A DNA stretch of 64,000 nucleotides, from NCBI GenBank assembly GCA_001304995.1, contig BBZU01000002.1, positions 124,001 to 188,000 on the forward strand, read 5' to 3'. Below are positions 43,043 through 52,730 of the stretch, piece after piece. The position numbers were made by a program, and so were the translations under genes. Under the pieces are notes generated by a model. It ran no database searches, was not told the origin of the DNA, and was given only the letters and a program-made list of their open reading frames with translations. Position 1 is the first letter of the stretch, and every line of letters starts with the position of its first letter. This DNA comes from Clostridia bacterium UC5.1-1D10. GTDB taxonomy: Bacteria; Bacillota; Clostridia; Lachnospirales; Anaerotignaceae.

Positions 43043-43189
43043 GCTTCTTCATAAGAAAACAAAGAAAGCTGAAATCAAAGGATTTCAGCTTTCTTATTTG
43101 ATGGGATTTGATTGGGTATGTTTTCTTCTGAAGAAAGCCGCCGCAGTTCCCATTAAAGAAAAACAATGTTTTCTGAATGGGAACTTGCT
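43043..43189 (-). repeat. Twin-hairpin palindromic repeat, copy 4
   Basis: Orientation of copy 2: hairpin A (CTTCTTCATAAGAAAACAAA to TGTTTTCTTCTGAAGAAAG, inner AAGAAAGCTGAAATC/GATTTCAGCTTTCTT), GCCGCCGCAG linker, hairpin B (GTTCCCATTAAAGAAAAACA to TGTTTTCTGAATGGGAACT). About 147 bases, slightly shortened. Confidence 0.85.
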
Positions 43190-43207
43190 GAGCAGATTCC
43201 TCTTTTA

Positions 43208-43236
43208 TTGTGAAGGGAAGGGTTTTGTAGTATAAT
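43208..43236 (+). promoter_or_regulatory. Promoter of the dnaD operon
   Basis: TTGTGA (43208-43213) and TATAAT (43231-43236), 17-base spacer. Confidence 0.7.
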
Positions 43237-43270
43237 AACCCTGTACGCATAAAGAAAAGGAGGGAGAGAT

Positions 43271-44209
43271 ATGGCGGAGGAAATCCGTATTTTGAAAGAT
43301 TTTATCGAAAAAGAAGTGCCAAAAGCGCCCCCGCTGTATGTGTCCGTCTTTTTGATGACAAAAGCGGCAGAAGGCAAGACTTCAGCGGCAGAAATCGCGG
43401 AAAAACTGGAAATACTGGAAAGTGATGTGCTGAAAGCATGGCGGTATTGGGAGGAACGGGACTATTTCGCAAAAGAAGCGGCGCAGGTGTCCCAGCCTAA
43501 AGCCATCCCCTCAGAACGCCCCCAGTATTCTCCTGCGGAATTGTCCTGTTATCTGAAACGAGAGGACGTGAAACGGCTGTTTCAGTCTGCTCAGCAGAAA
43601 TTGGGCAAGACCCTTTCCAGCGGCGATATGGCGACATTGTTCAGCTTTTATGACTGGCTGGGACTGCCTTTGGAAGTCATTGACCTGCTCTTGACTTATT
43701 GCGTTTCCCGTGGTAAACGGGGGATGCATTATATCGAAAAAGTAGCCATGGGCTGGGCAGAGGAAGGCTTGGATTCTCTGGAAGCCGTGGAAGAATATTT
43801 GCAGATACGCAAGGAGGGCTATGGTGCCATCATGCGGGCCTTCGGCCAGGGAAAACGTCTGCCTGCGCCGGAAGAAGAAACGTATATGAAAAAATGGCTG
43901 CGGGAGTATAAATTACCTTTGGATGTGGTGATAACGGCATGTGAGCGTACCATTATGCGTACTGGTGGTGTCAGCTTTCTCTATGCTGATAAGATTTTGC
44001 AGCAGTGGCATCAGGCAGGGGTGAAAAGTCAGGCGGATATTGCCAAGCAGGACGAAGCTTTTGCGGCAAAACGCGCCCAGCAGAAGTCTTCTGAGCAGCC
44101 CAGACAGACAGCACCCCAAAGACAGAACCGTTTTATCAACTACACCCAGCGGGAATGGGACTATAACGAACTGGAACGATTGGAACGGGAAAAACAACGA
44201 GAATGGTAA
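43271..44209 (+). CDS. dnaD: DnaD-domain replication protein
   Basis: A 312-residue primosomal protein. An N-terminal winged helix (TKAAEGKTSAAEIAEKLEILESDVLKAWRYWEERDYF) is followed by two DnaB/DnaD domains (TLFSFYDWLGLPLEVIDLLLTYCV and EETYMKKWLREYKLPLDVVITACERTI). The YxxxIxxxW-type signature occurs (YADKILQQWHQAGVKSQADI). Charged C-terminal tail (NELERLEREKQREW). It initiates helicase loading together with the next gene, 15 bases downstream. Confidence 0.85.
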   Translation: MAEEIRILKDFIEKEVPKAPPLYVSVFLMTKAAEGKTSAAEIAEKLEILESDVLKAWRYWEERDYFAKEAAQVSQPKAIPSERPQYSPAELSCYLKREDVKRLFQSAQQKLGKTLSSGDMATLFSFYDWLGLPLEVIDLLLTYCVSRGKRGMHYIEKVAMGWAEEGLDSLEAVEEYLQIRKEGYGAIMRAFGQGKRLPAPEEETYMKKWLREYKLPLDVVITACERTIMRTGGVSFLYADKILQQWHQAGVKSQADIAKQDEAFAAKRAQQKSSEQPRQTAPQRQNRFINYTQREWDYNELERLEREKQREW

Positions 44210-44224
44210 GGCAGGTGAGAAATT

Positions 44225-45216
44225 TTGGCAACCAGAACACAGATTTATAAAGAAATCCTGCGGGAATATGACGCTCTGCGGACAGAACAGGCGGCAAAAC
44301 TCCGTCAGCGGAAAGAAGAAATCTACCGCCGTTTGCCCCGTGTGCGGGAAATCGACGAAACCCTTTCCATGCTGGGTGTGCAGACCGCAAAGCTGGTACT
44401 TTTAAAACCCGGTGATATGCAGGATGCCTTGGTGGAAATGCGGGCAAAACAGAAAGAATTGCAGACAGAACGACGGATGTTATTGGAAAGCATCGGTTTA
44501 ACGCCAGCGGATATGGAGTTGAAATATGTCTGCGAAACCTGCAAGGATACAGGCTATGTGGATAATGTGCCTTGTACCTGCCTGAAACAGAAGGTTATGG
44601 ACAAGCTCTATGACCAGTCCAATGTGCGGGATATTGTGAAAGTGGAAAACTTCGATCATTTTGATGTGCGCCTTTACAGCGAGCAGGTTTCCAAAAAGAA
44701 GGCATTTCTCCCAGAGAAAACGCCATGCAGATTTTGCGTCAGGCGCTGGCTTTTGTGGAAAACTTCGCTGATGGGGGGCAGAACCTCCTGCTTTACGGCG
44801 CAACAGGCTTAGGGAAAACATTCCTGTGCAGCTGTATCGCCAAAGAACTGTTGGATCAGGGATATGTGGTGCTGTACCTGACGGCAGGGCAGCTGTTCCG
44901 CAAGCTGGAGGAAATCCGCTTTTCCAAGGATGAGGACGGGGAGAAAGAAGAATGGGACAAGGAACTGCTGGAGGCAGACCTGCTCATCATCGACGACTTG
45001 GGTACAGAGTTTGCCACCCTCTTTACAGCGTCGGAACTGTTCCGCCTCATCAATGACCGGAAACTGAAAAACAAATCTGTCATCATTTCCACGAACTTAA
45101 ATCCCGAGGACATCACCAATCAGTATTCAGACCGCATCACTTCCCGGCTGCGGGAATATAAAGTGCTAAAATTCTTCGGGGATGATATTCGTGTGGTGAA
45201 GAAATTCCGAAAGTGA
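44225..45216 (+). CDS. DnaC/DnaI-like helicase loader, frameshifted
   Basis: AAA+ ATPase that loads the replicative helicase. N-terminal part (ATRTQIYKEILREYDALRTE) has the DnaI-type zinc-binding Cys cluster (CETCKDTGYVDNVPCTC), ending VSKKEGISPRENAM after adding one A to the A5 run at 44693-44697. The ATPase part has Walker A GATGLGKTFL, Walker B LLIIDDLGTEF and sensor VIISTNLNPEDI. Restored length is 330 residues. TTG start behind AGGTGAG. Confidence 0.85.
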
Positions 45217-45225
45217 GGGATTGCC

Positions 45226-45492
45226 ATGAAAAGCGAGTTGTGCCAGATTCCCGGTGTGGGGCCGAAAATGGCGTCCTATCTGGAACAGCAGGGCATCTAT
45301 ACCCTTGCAGACCTGAAAGGAAAAGAACCTCAGGAAATTTATGAAAAAGATTGTGCCGCTAAAGGATTTCGGGTAGACCCTTGTGCCCTGTACGTATGGC
45401 GGCTGGCGGTCTACTATGCGGAAAACAAGGAGAAAGACCCGGAAAAACTGAAATGGTGGTACTGGAAAGACCACCCATACCCGGAAAGATAA
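45226..45492 (+). CDS. Helix-hairpin-helix protein (Cdd1 family)
   Basis: An 88-residue protein with an N-terminal HhH motif (CQIPGVGPKMASYLEQQGIYTLADLKGKEPQEI) and a short cysteine-containing C-terminus (AAKGFRVDPCALYVWRLAVYYAEN). It fits the Cdd1/'pathogenicity locus' family (PF11731), proteins of unknown role likely touching nucleic acids. It is the last gene of the dnaD transcript. Confidence 0.7.
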   Translation: MKSELCQIPGVGPKMASYLEQQGIYTLADLKGKEPQEIYEKDCAAKGFRVDPCALYVWRLAVYYAENKEKDPEKLKWWYWKDHPYPER

Positions 45493-45493
45493 A

Positions 45494-45532
45494 CAAAAAG
45501 TCGTTCTTAGAAAATAAGGACGACTTTTTTTG
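45494..45532 (+). terminator. Terminator of the dnaD operon
   Basis: AAAAAGTCGTTCTTA pairs with TAAGGACGACTTTTTTT (one G-U). Confidence 0.8.
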
Positions 45533-45616
45533 TCGGAAAAACAATACGATAAAGACAGGTTTCGCCAAAAAAAACAGGCATATTTCCGTAAACTATGGCT
45601 ATGGAGGGAAAGAGAC

Positions 45617-48005
45617 ATGGAAAAAACGGAAATTTTACTGGAAACGGAACAGAAACTGCCCCCTTTGGGGAAAGCCCTGCGTCCTGCGCCTGCCCCTAAG
45701 GCGAAGCAAAAAACTTCTCTGTCACAGGCGGGAAGATACGGCACATTATGGGCAATGGTATATCTTTGGAGCGGCGGCGAAGTATTGCAGATTTTACATC
45801 CCCTTGCCATGAGCATATTGACGGTGTTCCTCGGAAGTGGTCGGGTATTCTGGCTGGCATTGTCGGCGGCTGCATTGGGTGGTATGGGAAATGGCGCGGT
45901 TTTGAAGCATGGAGCGGTGCTTTTGGCGGCAACACTCATTCATTTGACATTGGGACGCTTTGTCACAGCGGAAGAAACCTTGAAAAAAGCACTGTTGGGT
46001 GCTTTTGCCATGGCCTTGGGCGGATGTTTTTACGCCGTGGGGCAAGGCGGACTGACATTTTATTTTGTGGTGGCAGGGGTAGAAAGCGCTATGGTGCTTG
46101 GCATTTCCCTGTTGGTGCAGAAAGGGGCAGGCGTGCTGTTTGTCCCCAAGAGAACGGCAGTGTGGAGCCGAGAGGAAACTTTATCGGTGCTTCTGATACT
46201 GGGCGGTGCCTGACGGGAGCGGCGCAGATGGAACTGCCTTTTTGCAGGACAGGCTCTTTCCTGTGCTGACGGCGTTGTTTTTGCTCATTGCCGCATGGCG
46301 GGAAGGCGTTGGCGGCGGCGCGGCGGCAGGGGCTCTTATGGGCTTTCTGCTCTTTGCCTGCGGTGTGGGGAATTTGTCCCTGTTTGCGGTGTTGGCTTTG
46401 GGTGGATTGTTGGCAGGATGTTTGAAAGACGTGGGTAGGCTCTTTGCTGGGTTGGCATTCTGGATGACGGCGGTGCTGTTCAGCTTTTACGGTGAGCCTG
46501 TTTTTGCCAACAAGGAGCAGCTTCTTTGGCTGGGTGTTGGTGCCTTGCTGTTTTTGTTCTTGCCCCAAAAGATACTGGCAGGGGCTGGGGGACTTTGGCA
46601 GGCAAATCAGGCAAAAGACCGCTATACCCAGATGCGGGAAATGGCGGAGGAACGTCTGAGGGGGTTCGGAAAGGCTTTTCATGGTCTGGCAAAGGTCTTT
46701 GGCGGCGAAGAAGAATTGAGGAGACAGGAGATTTCCGCGCTGGTGGATACAGTGGCGGAGAAAGTCTGCCAAAGCTGCGGCATGGCGCACTATTGCTGGG
46801 ATGAGGAGGTATATCGTACTTACAGCATGACATTTTCTGCTCTGTCCTGCTGTGATGGGGCGGGACGGGTCACCACGGAACAGCTTCCGCCGTGGTTTCA
46901 GGAAATGTGCCCTCGAAAAGAAGCCTTTGCCCAAACGGTATGTACCGTTTATGAACGATACCGTCAAGACTTAGTCTGGGCAGGCAGATTGCAGGAGTGC
47001 CGGAATCTGGTGGGACAGCAGTTGGATGCTGTGGGCGGTATTCTGGAGGAACTAACAGGACAAATGAATACAGGATGTATCATTCTGGAAAATTTGCAGG
47101 AAAGCCTGACCCTTGCCCTGCGGAAAGCAGGTATCCGGGTGCGGGAAGTACAGGTCACCGAGGAGAAAGGCGGCAGAGGCAAACAAGTGCGGCTGGTGGT
47201 GCGAGGATGCAACGGCAGAGGCATTTGCCGGGAAACCATCCTGCCGGTGGTGCGCAAGACGCTGGGACGGCAAATGGAACAGGTGGATGAAAATGTGTGC
47301 CATCTGGAAGGGGAAGGCTGTGTGCTGACATTTGTGGAAGCCCCTGTCTTTGCTTTGACGGCGGCAACGGCTTTTGCGGCAGGAGAAATGGGCAAGCCCT
47401 GCGGCGACGCTTCTTCTTTTCTGGAAAGCGAAAGAGGGACTGCTCTTTTGGCGGTGTCTGACGGCATGGGCACAGGAGAAAAAGCGGCGGCGGAAAGCAA
47501 GGCTGCCATTGAACTTTTGGAACAGTTTGCGGCAGCTGGATTTTCCAGAGAATTGGCGGTACAGCTCATCAATTCCGCTTTGCTTTTGCGGCGCGCTGAG
47601 GAAAATTATGCCACACTGGATATTTGCAGCATTGACCTCTACGACGGACAGGCGGAGTTTATCAAGCTAGGAGCGGTGGCTTCTTTTATTTGCCGAGGAA
47701 ATCGGGTTATTTCTGTTTATGCTCATACTTTGCCTGCGGGAATACTGGAACAGGTGCGTGTGGAGAAAAACGATATGCGTCTGAAAGATGGGGACTTGAT
47801 TCTGCTTTTGACAGACGGCATCACCGATGCCTTTGGAGGAGAGCGGCAGACAGCCCAATGGCTGGAGGAGAAATTTTTGCCCCAGAGCTTTGCAAATCCC
47901 CAGGACGCAGCGGATTTTATATTACAGGCGGCGCAGGAGCATTGCCAGAAAGAGCCGGATGACATGACGGTGCAGGCGGCAAGATTCTGGAAAAAAATTG
48001 CGTGA
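45617..48005 (+). CDS. spoIIE: Stage II sporulation phosphatase SpoIIE, two frameshifts
   Basis: SpoIIE dephosphorylates SpoIIAA and so activates SigF in the forespore; it also sits at the asymmetric septum. The N-terminal half has about ten membrane helices (AMSILTVFLGSGRVFWLALSA, GALMGFLLFACGVGNLSL). The PP2C domain has VSDGMGTGEKAAAESKAAIEL, TLDICSIDLY, FIKLGAVASFI and LLLTDGITDAFGG. Two lost bases break it: C at CC 46209-46210 and T at the T5 run 46239-46243; restoring both gives 796 residues. Head of the conserved spoIIE-tilS-hpt-ftsH order. Confidence 0.9.
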
Positions 48006-48047
48006 GAAAAGGCGTGGAATCACAGACTGTGGTTTTGCGCCTTTTTT
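48006..48047 (+). terminator. Possible terminator after spoIIE
   Basis: AAAAGGCG pairs with CGCCTTTTTT with an imperfect inner stem; tilS follows. Confidence 0.5.
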
Positions 48048-48109
48048 GGATTTTCATTGACGGCAGGACGGTTTTCGTGTAAAGTTTTCACAGAAAGGCG
48101 GCGAGGAAT

Positions 48110-49483
48110 ATGCTGGAACAGGTGCAGCGTACCATAGAAGAATATCATATGGCAAAAGGCGGCAGACTCATTGTAGGTCTGTCCGGCGGTGCAGACTCCG
48201 TATGCCTGCTTCATGTGTTGCGGCAGTTGGTGCCTCGGTATGGATGGGATTTACAGGCAGTCCACATTCATCATGGACTGCGGGGAGAAGAAGCAGACAG
48301 AGATGCGGCTTTTGCCATGAACTTTGCCCAATCCCTTGGGGTGCCTTGTCAGGTGGTTTCTTTCGATGTGGCGGCAGAAGCCAGAAAACAGGGCAGAAGC
48401 ACCGAAGAAATGGGCAGAATTCTGCGGTATGAAACCTTTGCGAAGCTGGCAGGAGAAAATGGGAAGATCGCCGTTGCTCATCATGCCAACGATCAGGCGG
48501 AGACTTTGCTCATGCGTCTTTGCAGAGGTACGGGACTTCTTGGTTTAACAGGCATGGCTCCTGTGCGAGGGAACATCATCCGCCCACTGCTTTTTTGCAG
48601 CCGAAAAGAAATCGAAGCCTACTGCAAAGAAAATAGGCTCATGTATCAGGAGGACAGCACCAACAAAGACACAGCATATACCAGAAACAAAATCCGCCAT
48701 GAGGCATTGCCTTTGCTGGAGGAAGTCCACAGCGGCAGTACGGCACATCTGGCGGAAACGGCAACACTTCTGGCGGCAGACAGTGACTTTCTGGAACAGG
48801 CGGCAAAGGCAGCTTACGAAGAAACAAAGTTGAACGAAAATCCCGTCAAGTTGTCCTGTGAGAAACTTTTTGCTCTCCATCGGGCTTTGCGGATGCGTGT
48901 TCTACGGTATGCCATGGCGGATACGCTGGGCAGCAGCAAGAATATTTCCCATGTGCATTTGCAGGATGTGGAAAGTCTGCTTGCAAAACAGAGCGGCACT
49001 TCTGTAAAAACAGCAGGAGGACTTGTGGTATATCGGCAGTATGACAGGATGATTTTTGGCAGAGAGGAAAAGAAGCAGGCAGGATTTTCCTATGATATCC
49101 CTTTGGGGACGGACGTTTTTGTGCAGGAGGCGGAGCTTTTGGTGGAAAGCGGCGCTTTTTCAGGAAAAAGGGAAGAAATTCCCCTGGATGGCTGTACGAA
49201 CGTCTTTGATTATGATAAAATAACACAGGACTTGTGCTGCCGTACCCGAAAAGCAGGGGATCAGATCACTCTGCCCGGCGGCACCAAAAAACTGAAATCG
49301 TTTTTCATCGACGAGAAGATCCCGGCGGATGTAAGGGGCAGTATCCCCCTCATTGCCTGCGGCAGGGACATCGTCTGGATTTACGGCGGACGGACATCGG
49401 CAAAGTTTGCTCCTGACGCCCAAACAACACAATATGTAAGGATTCGAATTACGGAGGCTCGGCAAAATGAAAGAAAGAATTGA
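48110..49483 (+). CDS. tilS: tRNA(Ile)-lysidine synthase TilS
   Basis: A 457-residue N-type ATP pyrophosphatase that converts cytidine 34 of tRNA-Ile2 to lysidine, an essential step for AUA decoding. PP-loop LIVGLSGGADSVCLLHVL, FDVAAEARKQGRSTEEMGR, KIAVAHHANDQAETLLMRL and IIRPLLFCSRKEIEAYC are present, plus the C-terminal domain (CRTRKAGDQITLPGGTKKL). The ATG follows GGCGGCGAGG. Last 17 bases overlap hpt. Confidence 0.92.
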   Translation: MLEQVQRTIEEYHMAKGGRLIVGLSGGADSVCLLHVLRQLVPRYGWDLQAVHIHHGLRGEEADRDAAFAMNFAQSLGVPCQVVSFDVAAEARKQGRSTEEMGRILRYETFAKLAGENGKIAVAHHANDQAETLLMRLCRGTGLLGLTGMAPVRGNIIRPLLFCSRKEIEAYCKENRLMYQEDSTNKDTAYTRNKIRHEALPLLEEVHSGSTAHLAETATLLAADSDFLEQAAKAAYEETKLNENPVKLSCEKLFALHRALRMRVLRYAMADTLGSSKNISHVHLQDVESLLAKQSGTSVKTAGGLVVYRQYDRMIFGREEKKQAGFSYDIPLGTDVFVQEAELLVESGAFSGKREEIPLDGCTNVFDYDKITQDLCCRTRKAGDQITLPGGTKKLKSFFIDEKIPADVRGSIPLIACGRDIVWIYGGRTSAKFAPDAQTTQYVRIRITEARQNERKN

Positions 49484-49997
49484 AGTCATGTTCACAGCGG
49501 AAGAAATCACCAAACGTCTGGAAGAAATCGCTCAGGAAGTGTACGAAGAATTCGGCGATGAACAGGTGGAAATGGTATGCGTCCTCAAAGGCGGCGTTGT
49601 GACACTGGTAGAATTGGCAAAGAAAATGAAAATGCCTGTTACCATGAACTTTATGGATGTATCCAGCTACGGCGATGGCACAGAAAGCAGCGGTCATATC
49701 AAGATCCTGCGTGACCTGGATGAAGACATCACAGGCAAAAACGTACTGCTGGTAGAAGACATCATCGACAGCGGCAGAACACTGAGCAAACTGCGCACAC
49801 TGCTGATCCAGAGAAATCCTAAGAAACTGAAACTCTGCACACTGCTGGACAAACCTGATCGTCGTGTGACAGAAGTTCCTGTGGATTATGTGGGCTTCAC
49901 CATCCCCGATGCTTTCGTTGTGGGCTATGGTCTGGACTATGCACAGAAATACAGAAACCTGGACTATGTAGGCGTGGTACATTTCGAAGAAGAATAA
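49467..49997 (+). CDS. hpt: Hypoxanthine phosphoribosyltransferase
   Basis: A 176-residue PRTase for hypoxanthine/guanine salvage. The flexible-loop SSYGDGTESSGHIK, PRPP loop NVLLVEDIIDSGRTLS and KPDRRVTEVPVDYVGFTIPDAFVVGYGLDYAQKYR end are typical. The start overlaps tilS (AAATGAAAG), supporting translational coupling. Confidence 0.95.
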   Translation: MKERIEVMFTAEEITKRLEEIAQEVYEEFGDEQVEMVCVLKGGVVTLVELAKKMKMPVTMNFMDVSSYGDGTESSGHIKILRDLDEDITGKNVLLVEDIIDSGRTLSKLRTLLIQRNPKKLKLCTLLDKPDRRVTEVPVDYVGFTIPDAFVVGYGLDYAQKYRNLDYVGVVHFEEE

Positions 49998-50004
49998 TCA
50001 AAAC

Positions 50005-50060
50005 CAAAAAAGCGCGGACATTTCTGTCAGAAAGGCGGAATTTCCGTGCTTTTCTATTTG
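50005..50060 (+). terminator. Possible terminator after hpt
   Basis: AAAAAAGCGCGGA with TTCCGTGCTTTTC around an AT-rich loop. The 200-base gap to ftsH holds a weak -10 (TAGAAT near 50184), so ftsH may have its own promoter. Confidence 0.4.
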
Positions 50061-50259
50061 GTCTGAAAAGGCAGTTTCTCATGGAATTTTAAGAAAAGGC
50101 GGTTTTTGGATACACACAGGAAAAATCGGCTTTTTTTACGAATTCTTTCCGAAAAGGAACGTTGCCTTTTGAGAAAAGATGTGATAGAATTATAAATTGA
50201 TATGCTGGATAATTTGGACAGCGTCAACAAAAAAATTAAGCATTTTAGGAGGGAAGCCT

Positions 50260-52215
50260 TTGAAAAAATATTGGCAGTCGGCAGGCTTATATGTGTTGAT
50301 TTTTGTAATCATCCTAGCTGCTTTGGCCTTCAGCGGCAAAGGACTGATGCAGCCTGCGGAAGAAATGAAGGTCTATAATTACAGTGATTTGATTAATGAA
50401 TTGGATCAGGATAATGTGAAGACCATTGAGGTCACCAAGAGCAAAGAAGTATCCAACTATGGCACCGCAACAGCTGTGCTGGATGACGGCACAAAGATGA
50501 CAGTGAATGTGCCCAGTGTGGATGTGCTTATGGAACAGGTGAGCCAGATGCCTGCGGAGGGCAGTGACATTCAGATTGTGACACCCAACGCACCCAGCAA
50601 TATGCTTTCTGCAATCCTGCCTTCTTTGATTATGATGATCGTCATGGTAGTGCTCTTTGTGGTGCTCATGGGCAGAATGCAGGGGGGCGGCGGCAAAATG
50701 GCCTCCTTCGGCAAAAGCAAAGCCAAAATGAGCGGCGTAGACGACAAAAACAAAGTGACATTTGACAATGTAGCTGGTTGTGACGAAGAAAAAGCCGAAC
50801 TGGAAGAACTGGTGCAGTTCCTCCGCAACCCTAAGAAATTTACAGACCTGGGCGCAAGAATCCCCAAAGGCGTTTTGCTGGTGGGCCCTCCGGGTACTGG
50901 TAAAACACTGCTGGCAAAAGCAGTTGCAGGGGAAGCAGGCGTGCCTTTCTTCTCCATTTCCGGTTCCGACTTCGTAGAAATGTTCGTCGGCGTGGGTGCA
51001 TCCCGTGTCCGTGACTTGTTCGATCAGGCGAAGAAAAATTCTCCCAGTATCGTGTTCATCGACGAAATCGACGCCGTTGGTCGTCGCAGAGGCGCAGGTC
51101 TTGGCGGCGGTCACGACGAAAGAGAACAGACACTGAACCAGTTGCTGGTAGAAATGGACGGTTTCGGCATCAACGAAAGCGTTATCATCATCGCTGCGAC
51201 CAACCGTGCGGATATTCTTGACCCTGCGCTGCTGCGTCCCGGCCGTTTCGACCGTCAGGTTTATGTTGGCCGTCCCGACGTAAAGGGCAGAGAAGCCATT
51301 TTGCGTGTACATTCCAAAGGCAAACCTTTGGCACCTGAAGTTGATCTGAAAGTTGTGGCACAGACCACAGCAGGCTTTACCGGTGCGGATCTGGCAAACC
51401 TTTTGAATGAAGCGGCACTGCTTTCCGCCAGAGACGGCAAGAAAGCCATCGACATGGAATCTTTGCAGAAAGCCCTCATCAAAATCGGTGTGGGTACCGA
51501 AAAGAAAACAAGAGTCATTTCCGAAAAAGAAAAATATATCACTGCATACCACGAAAGCGGTCATGCGATCCTGTTCGAAGTTCTCAGCGAACTGGATCCT
51601 GTCCACAGCATTTCCATCATTCCCACAGGTATGGCTGGCGGTTACACCATGCCACTGCCCGGTGAGGATAAGATGTATATGACAAAGCTGTATATGGAAC
51701 AGGAAATCGTCAGTCTGCTGGGCGGACGTGCGGCAGAAGCTCTGGTCATCAAAGATGTGACCACAGGCGCTTCCAACGACATCGAACGTGCAACCGCCAT
51801 GGCAAGAGGCATGGTAACTCGTTACGGTATGAGTGAGATTCTGGGCCCCATCCAGTTTGGGGAAGACAGCAACGAAGTATTCATCGGCAGAGATTGGGGT
51901 CACACCCGCAACTACGGTGAAGCCGTTGCCACCACCATCGACGAAGAAGTCAAACGCATCGTCATGGGGGCTTATAACGAAGCCATCTGCATTTTGCAGG
52001 AAAACATGGAAGTACTCCATGCCTCCGCAAAACTGCTGGTAGAAAAAGAAAAAGTAACCGGCGACGAATTCCGCAAACTCTTTGATGCGGATGTCAGAGC
52101 GGAAATTCTGGGTCTGGCAAACCAGACAGAAGAACCAATCGATGCGGAAGCAACAGAAACAACAAATGAAACCACATCTGCTGCGGCAGAGGAAGATACA
52201 ACCACACAAGCGTAA
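50260..52215 (+). CDS. ftsH: ATP-dependent zinc metalloprotease FtsH
   Basis: A 651-residue membrane-anchored AAA+ protease that degrades misfolded membrane proteins and regulators. Two N-terminal helices flank an extracytoplasmic domain. The AAA domain has Walker [15 protein letters not shown], Walker [42 protein letters not shown]. The protease has zinc motif HESGH and a later Asp. The tail is acidic and Thr/Glu-rich. TTG 50260 follows AGGAGGGA; the longer frame from 50197 lacks any ribosome site. Confidence 0.95.
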   Translation: MKKYWQSAGLYVLIFVIILAALAFSGKGLMQPAEEMKVYNYSDLINELDQDNVKTIEVTKSKEVSNYGTATAVLDDGTKMTVNVPSVDVLMEQVSQMPAEGSDIQIVTPNAPSNMLSAILPSLIMMIVMVVLFVVLMGRMQGGGGKMASFGKSKAKMSGVDDKNKVTFDNVAGCDEEKAELEELVQFLRNPKKFTDLGARIPKGVLLVGPPGTGKTLLAKAVAGEAGVPFFSISGSDFVEMFVGVGASRVRDLFDQAKKNSPSIVFIDEIDAVGRRRGAGLGGGHDEREQTLNQLLVEMDGFGINESVIIIAATNRADILDPALLRPGRFDRQVYVGRPDVKGREAILRVHSKGKPLAPEVDLKVVAQTTAGFTGADLANLLNEAALLSARDGKKAIDMESLQKALIKIGVGTEKKTRVISEKEKYITAYHESGHAILFEVLSELDPVHSISIIPTGMAGGYTMPLPGEDKMYMTKLYMEQEIVSLLGGRAAEALVIKDVTTGASNDIERATAMARGMVTRYGMSEILGPIQFGEDSNEVFIGRDWGHTRNYGEAVATTIDEEVKRIVMGAYNEAICILQENMEVLHASAKLLVEKEKVTGDEFRKLFDADVRAEILGLANQTEEPIDAEATETTNETTSAAAEEDTTTQA

Positions 52216-52232
52216 GAAAGGGGATTTTTGCA

Positions 52233-52634
52233 ATGGAATTTAACAACATCGTACCCGGCATGACCTATGAAAGAGAATACATCGTGGAAGAAAGCGATAC
52301 AGCTTCTCATTTCGGCAATGACAAAGTGCCTGTATTTGCTTCTCCCAAGCTGCTGAGCTGGATCGAAGGCACAGCAATCGGCACAGTAGCACCTTTCCTG
52401 CCTGATGGCTGGGAAACAGTTGGCACAACTTTTGATTTCAAACATCTGGCAGCAACACCTGTGGGCATGAAAGTACGCGTGGTTACAGAACTGACAGAAG
52501 TAAACGGCAAACTGCTGACATTCGCTGTAAAAGCTTATGATGAAGTAGACAAAATCTGTGAAGGCACACATGGCCGTGCTATCATCGATCTGAAAAAATT
52601 CCTGAGCCGTGTAAACGAAAAAGGAAAAAAATAA
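52233..52634 (+). CDS. FlK-like thioesterase family protein
   Basis: A 133-residue hot-dog fold protein. VFASPKLLSWIEGTAIGTVAPF and GTTFDFKHLAATPVGMKV keep the Thr/Glu/His triad positions of fluoroacetyl-CoA thioesterase FlK (S/T, E of WIEGTA, H of KHLAATP). Such proteins hydrolyse acyl-CoA esters; the substrate is unknown. Separated from ftsH by 17 bases behind AAAGGGG, so co-transcribed. Confidence 0.8.
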   Translation: MEFNNIVPGMTYEREYIVEESDTASHFGNDKVPVFASPKLLSWIEGTAIGTVAPFLPDGWETVGTTFDFKHLAATPVGMKVRVVTELTEVNGKLLTFAVKAYDEVDKICEGTHGRAIIDLKKFLSRVNEKGKK

Positions 52635-52660
52635 TTGTCATCCAATAATATGACACAATC

Positions 52661-52690
52661 AACGTCAGGAGGAACCCCCTCCTGACGTTT
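52661..52690 (+). terminator. Hairpin before birA
   Basis: AACGTCAGGAGG pairs with CCTCCTGACGTT; short T tract, so a weak terminator or attenuator. Confidence 0.5.
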
Positions 52691-52730
52691 GCAGTTACGG
52701 CAGTTTTACAGCCGGAAAGGAGGCATGGAT

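Noticed and set aside
50314-52233. Minus-strand ORF of 639 residues opposite ftsH
   Set aside because: Antisense shadow of ftsH; no start signal and no domain.
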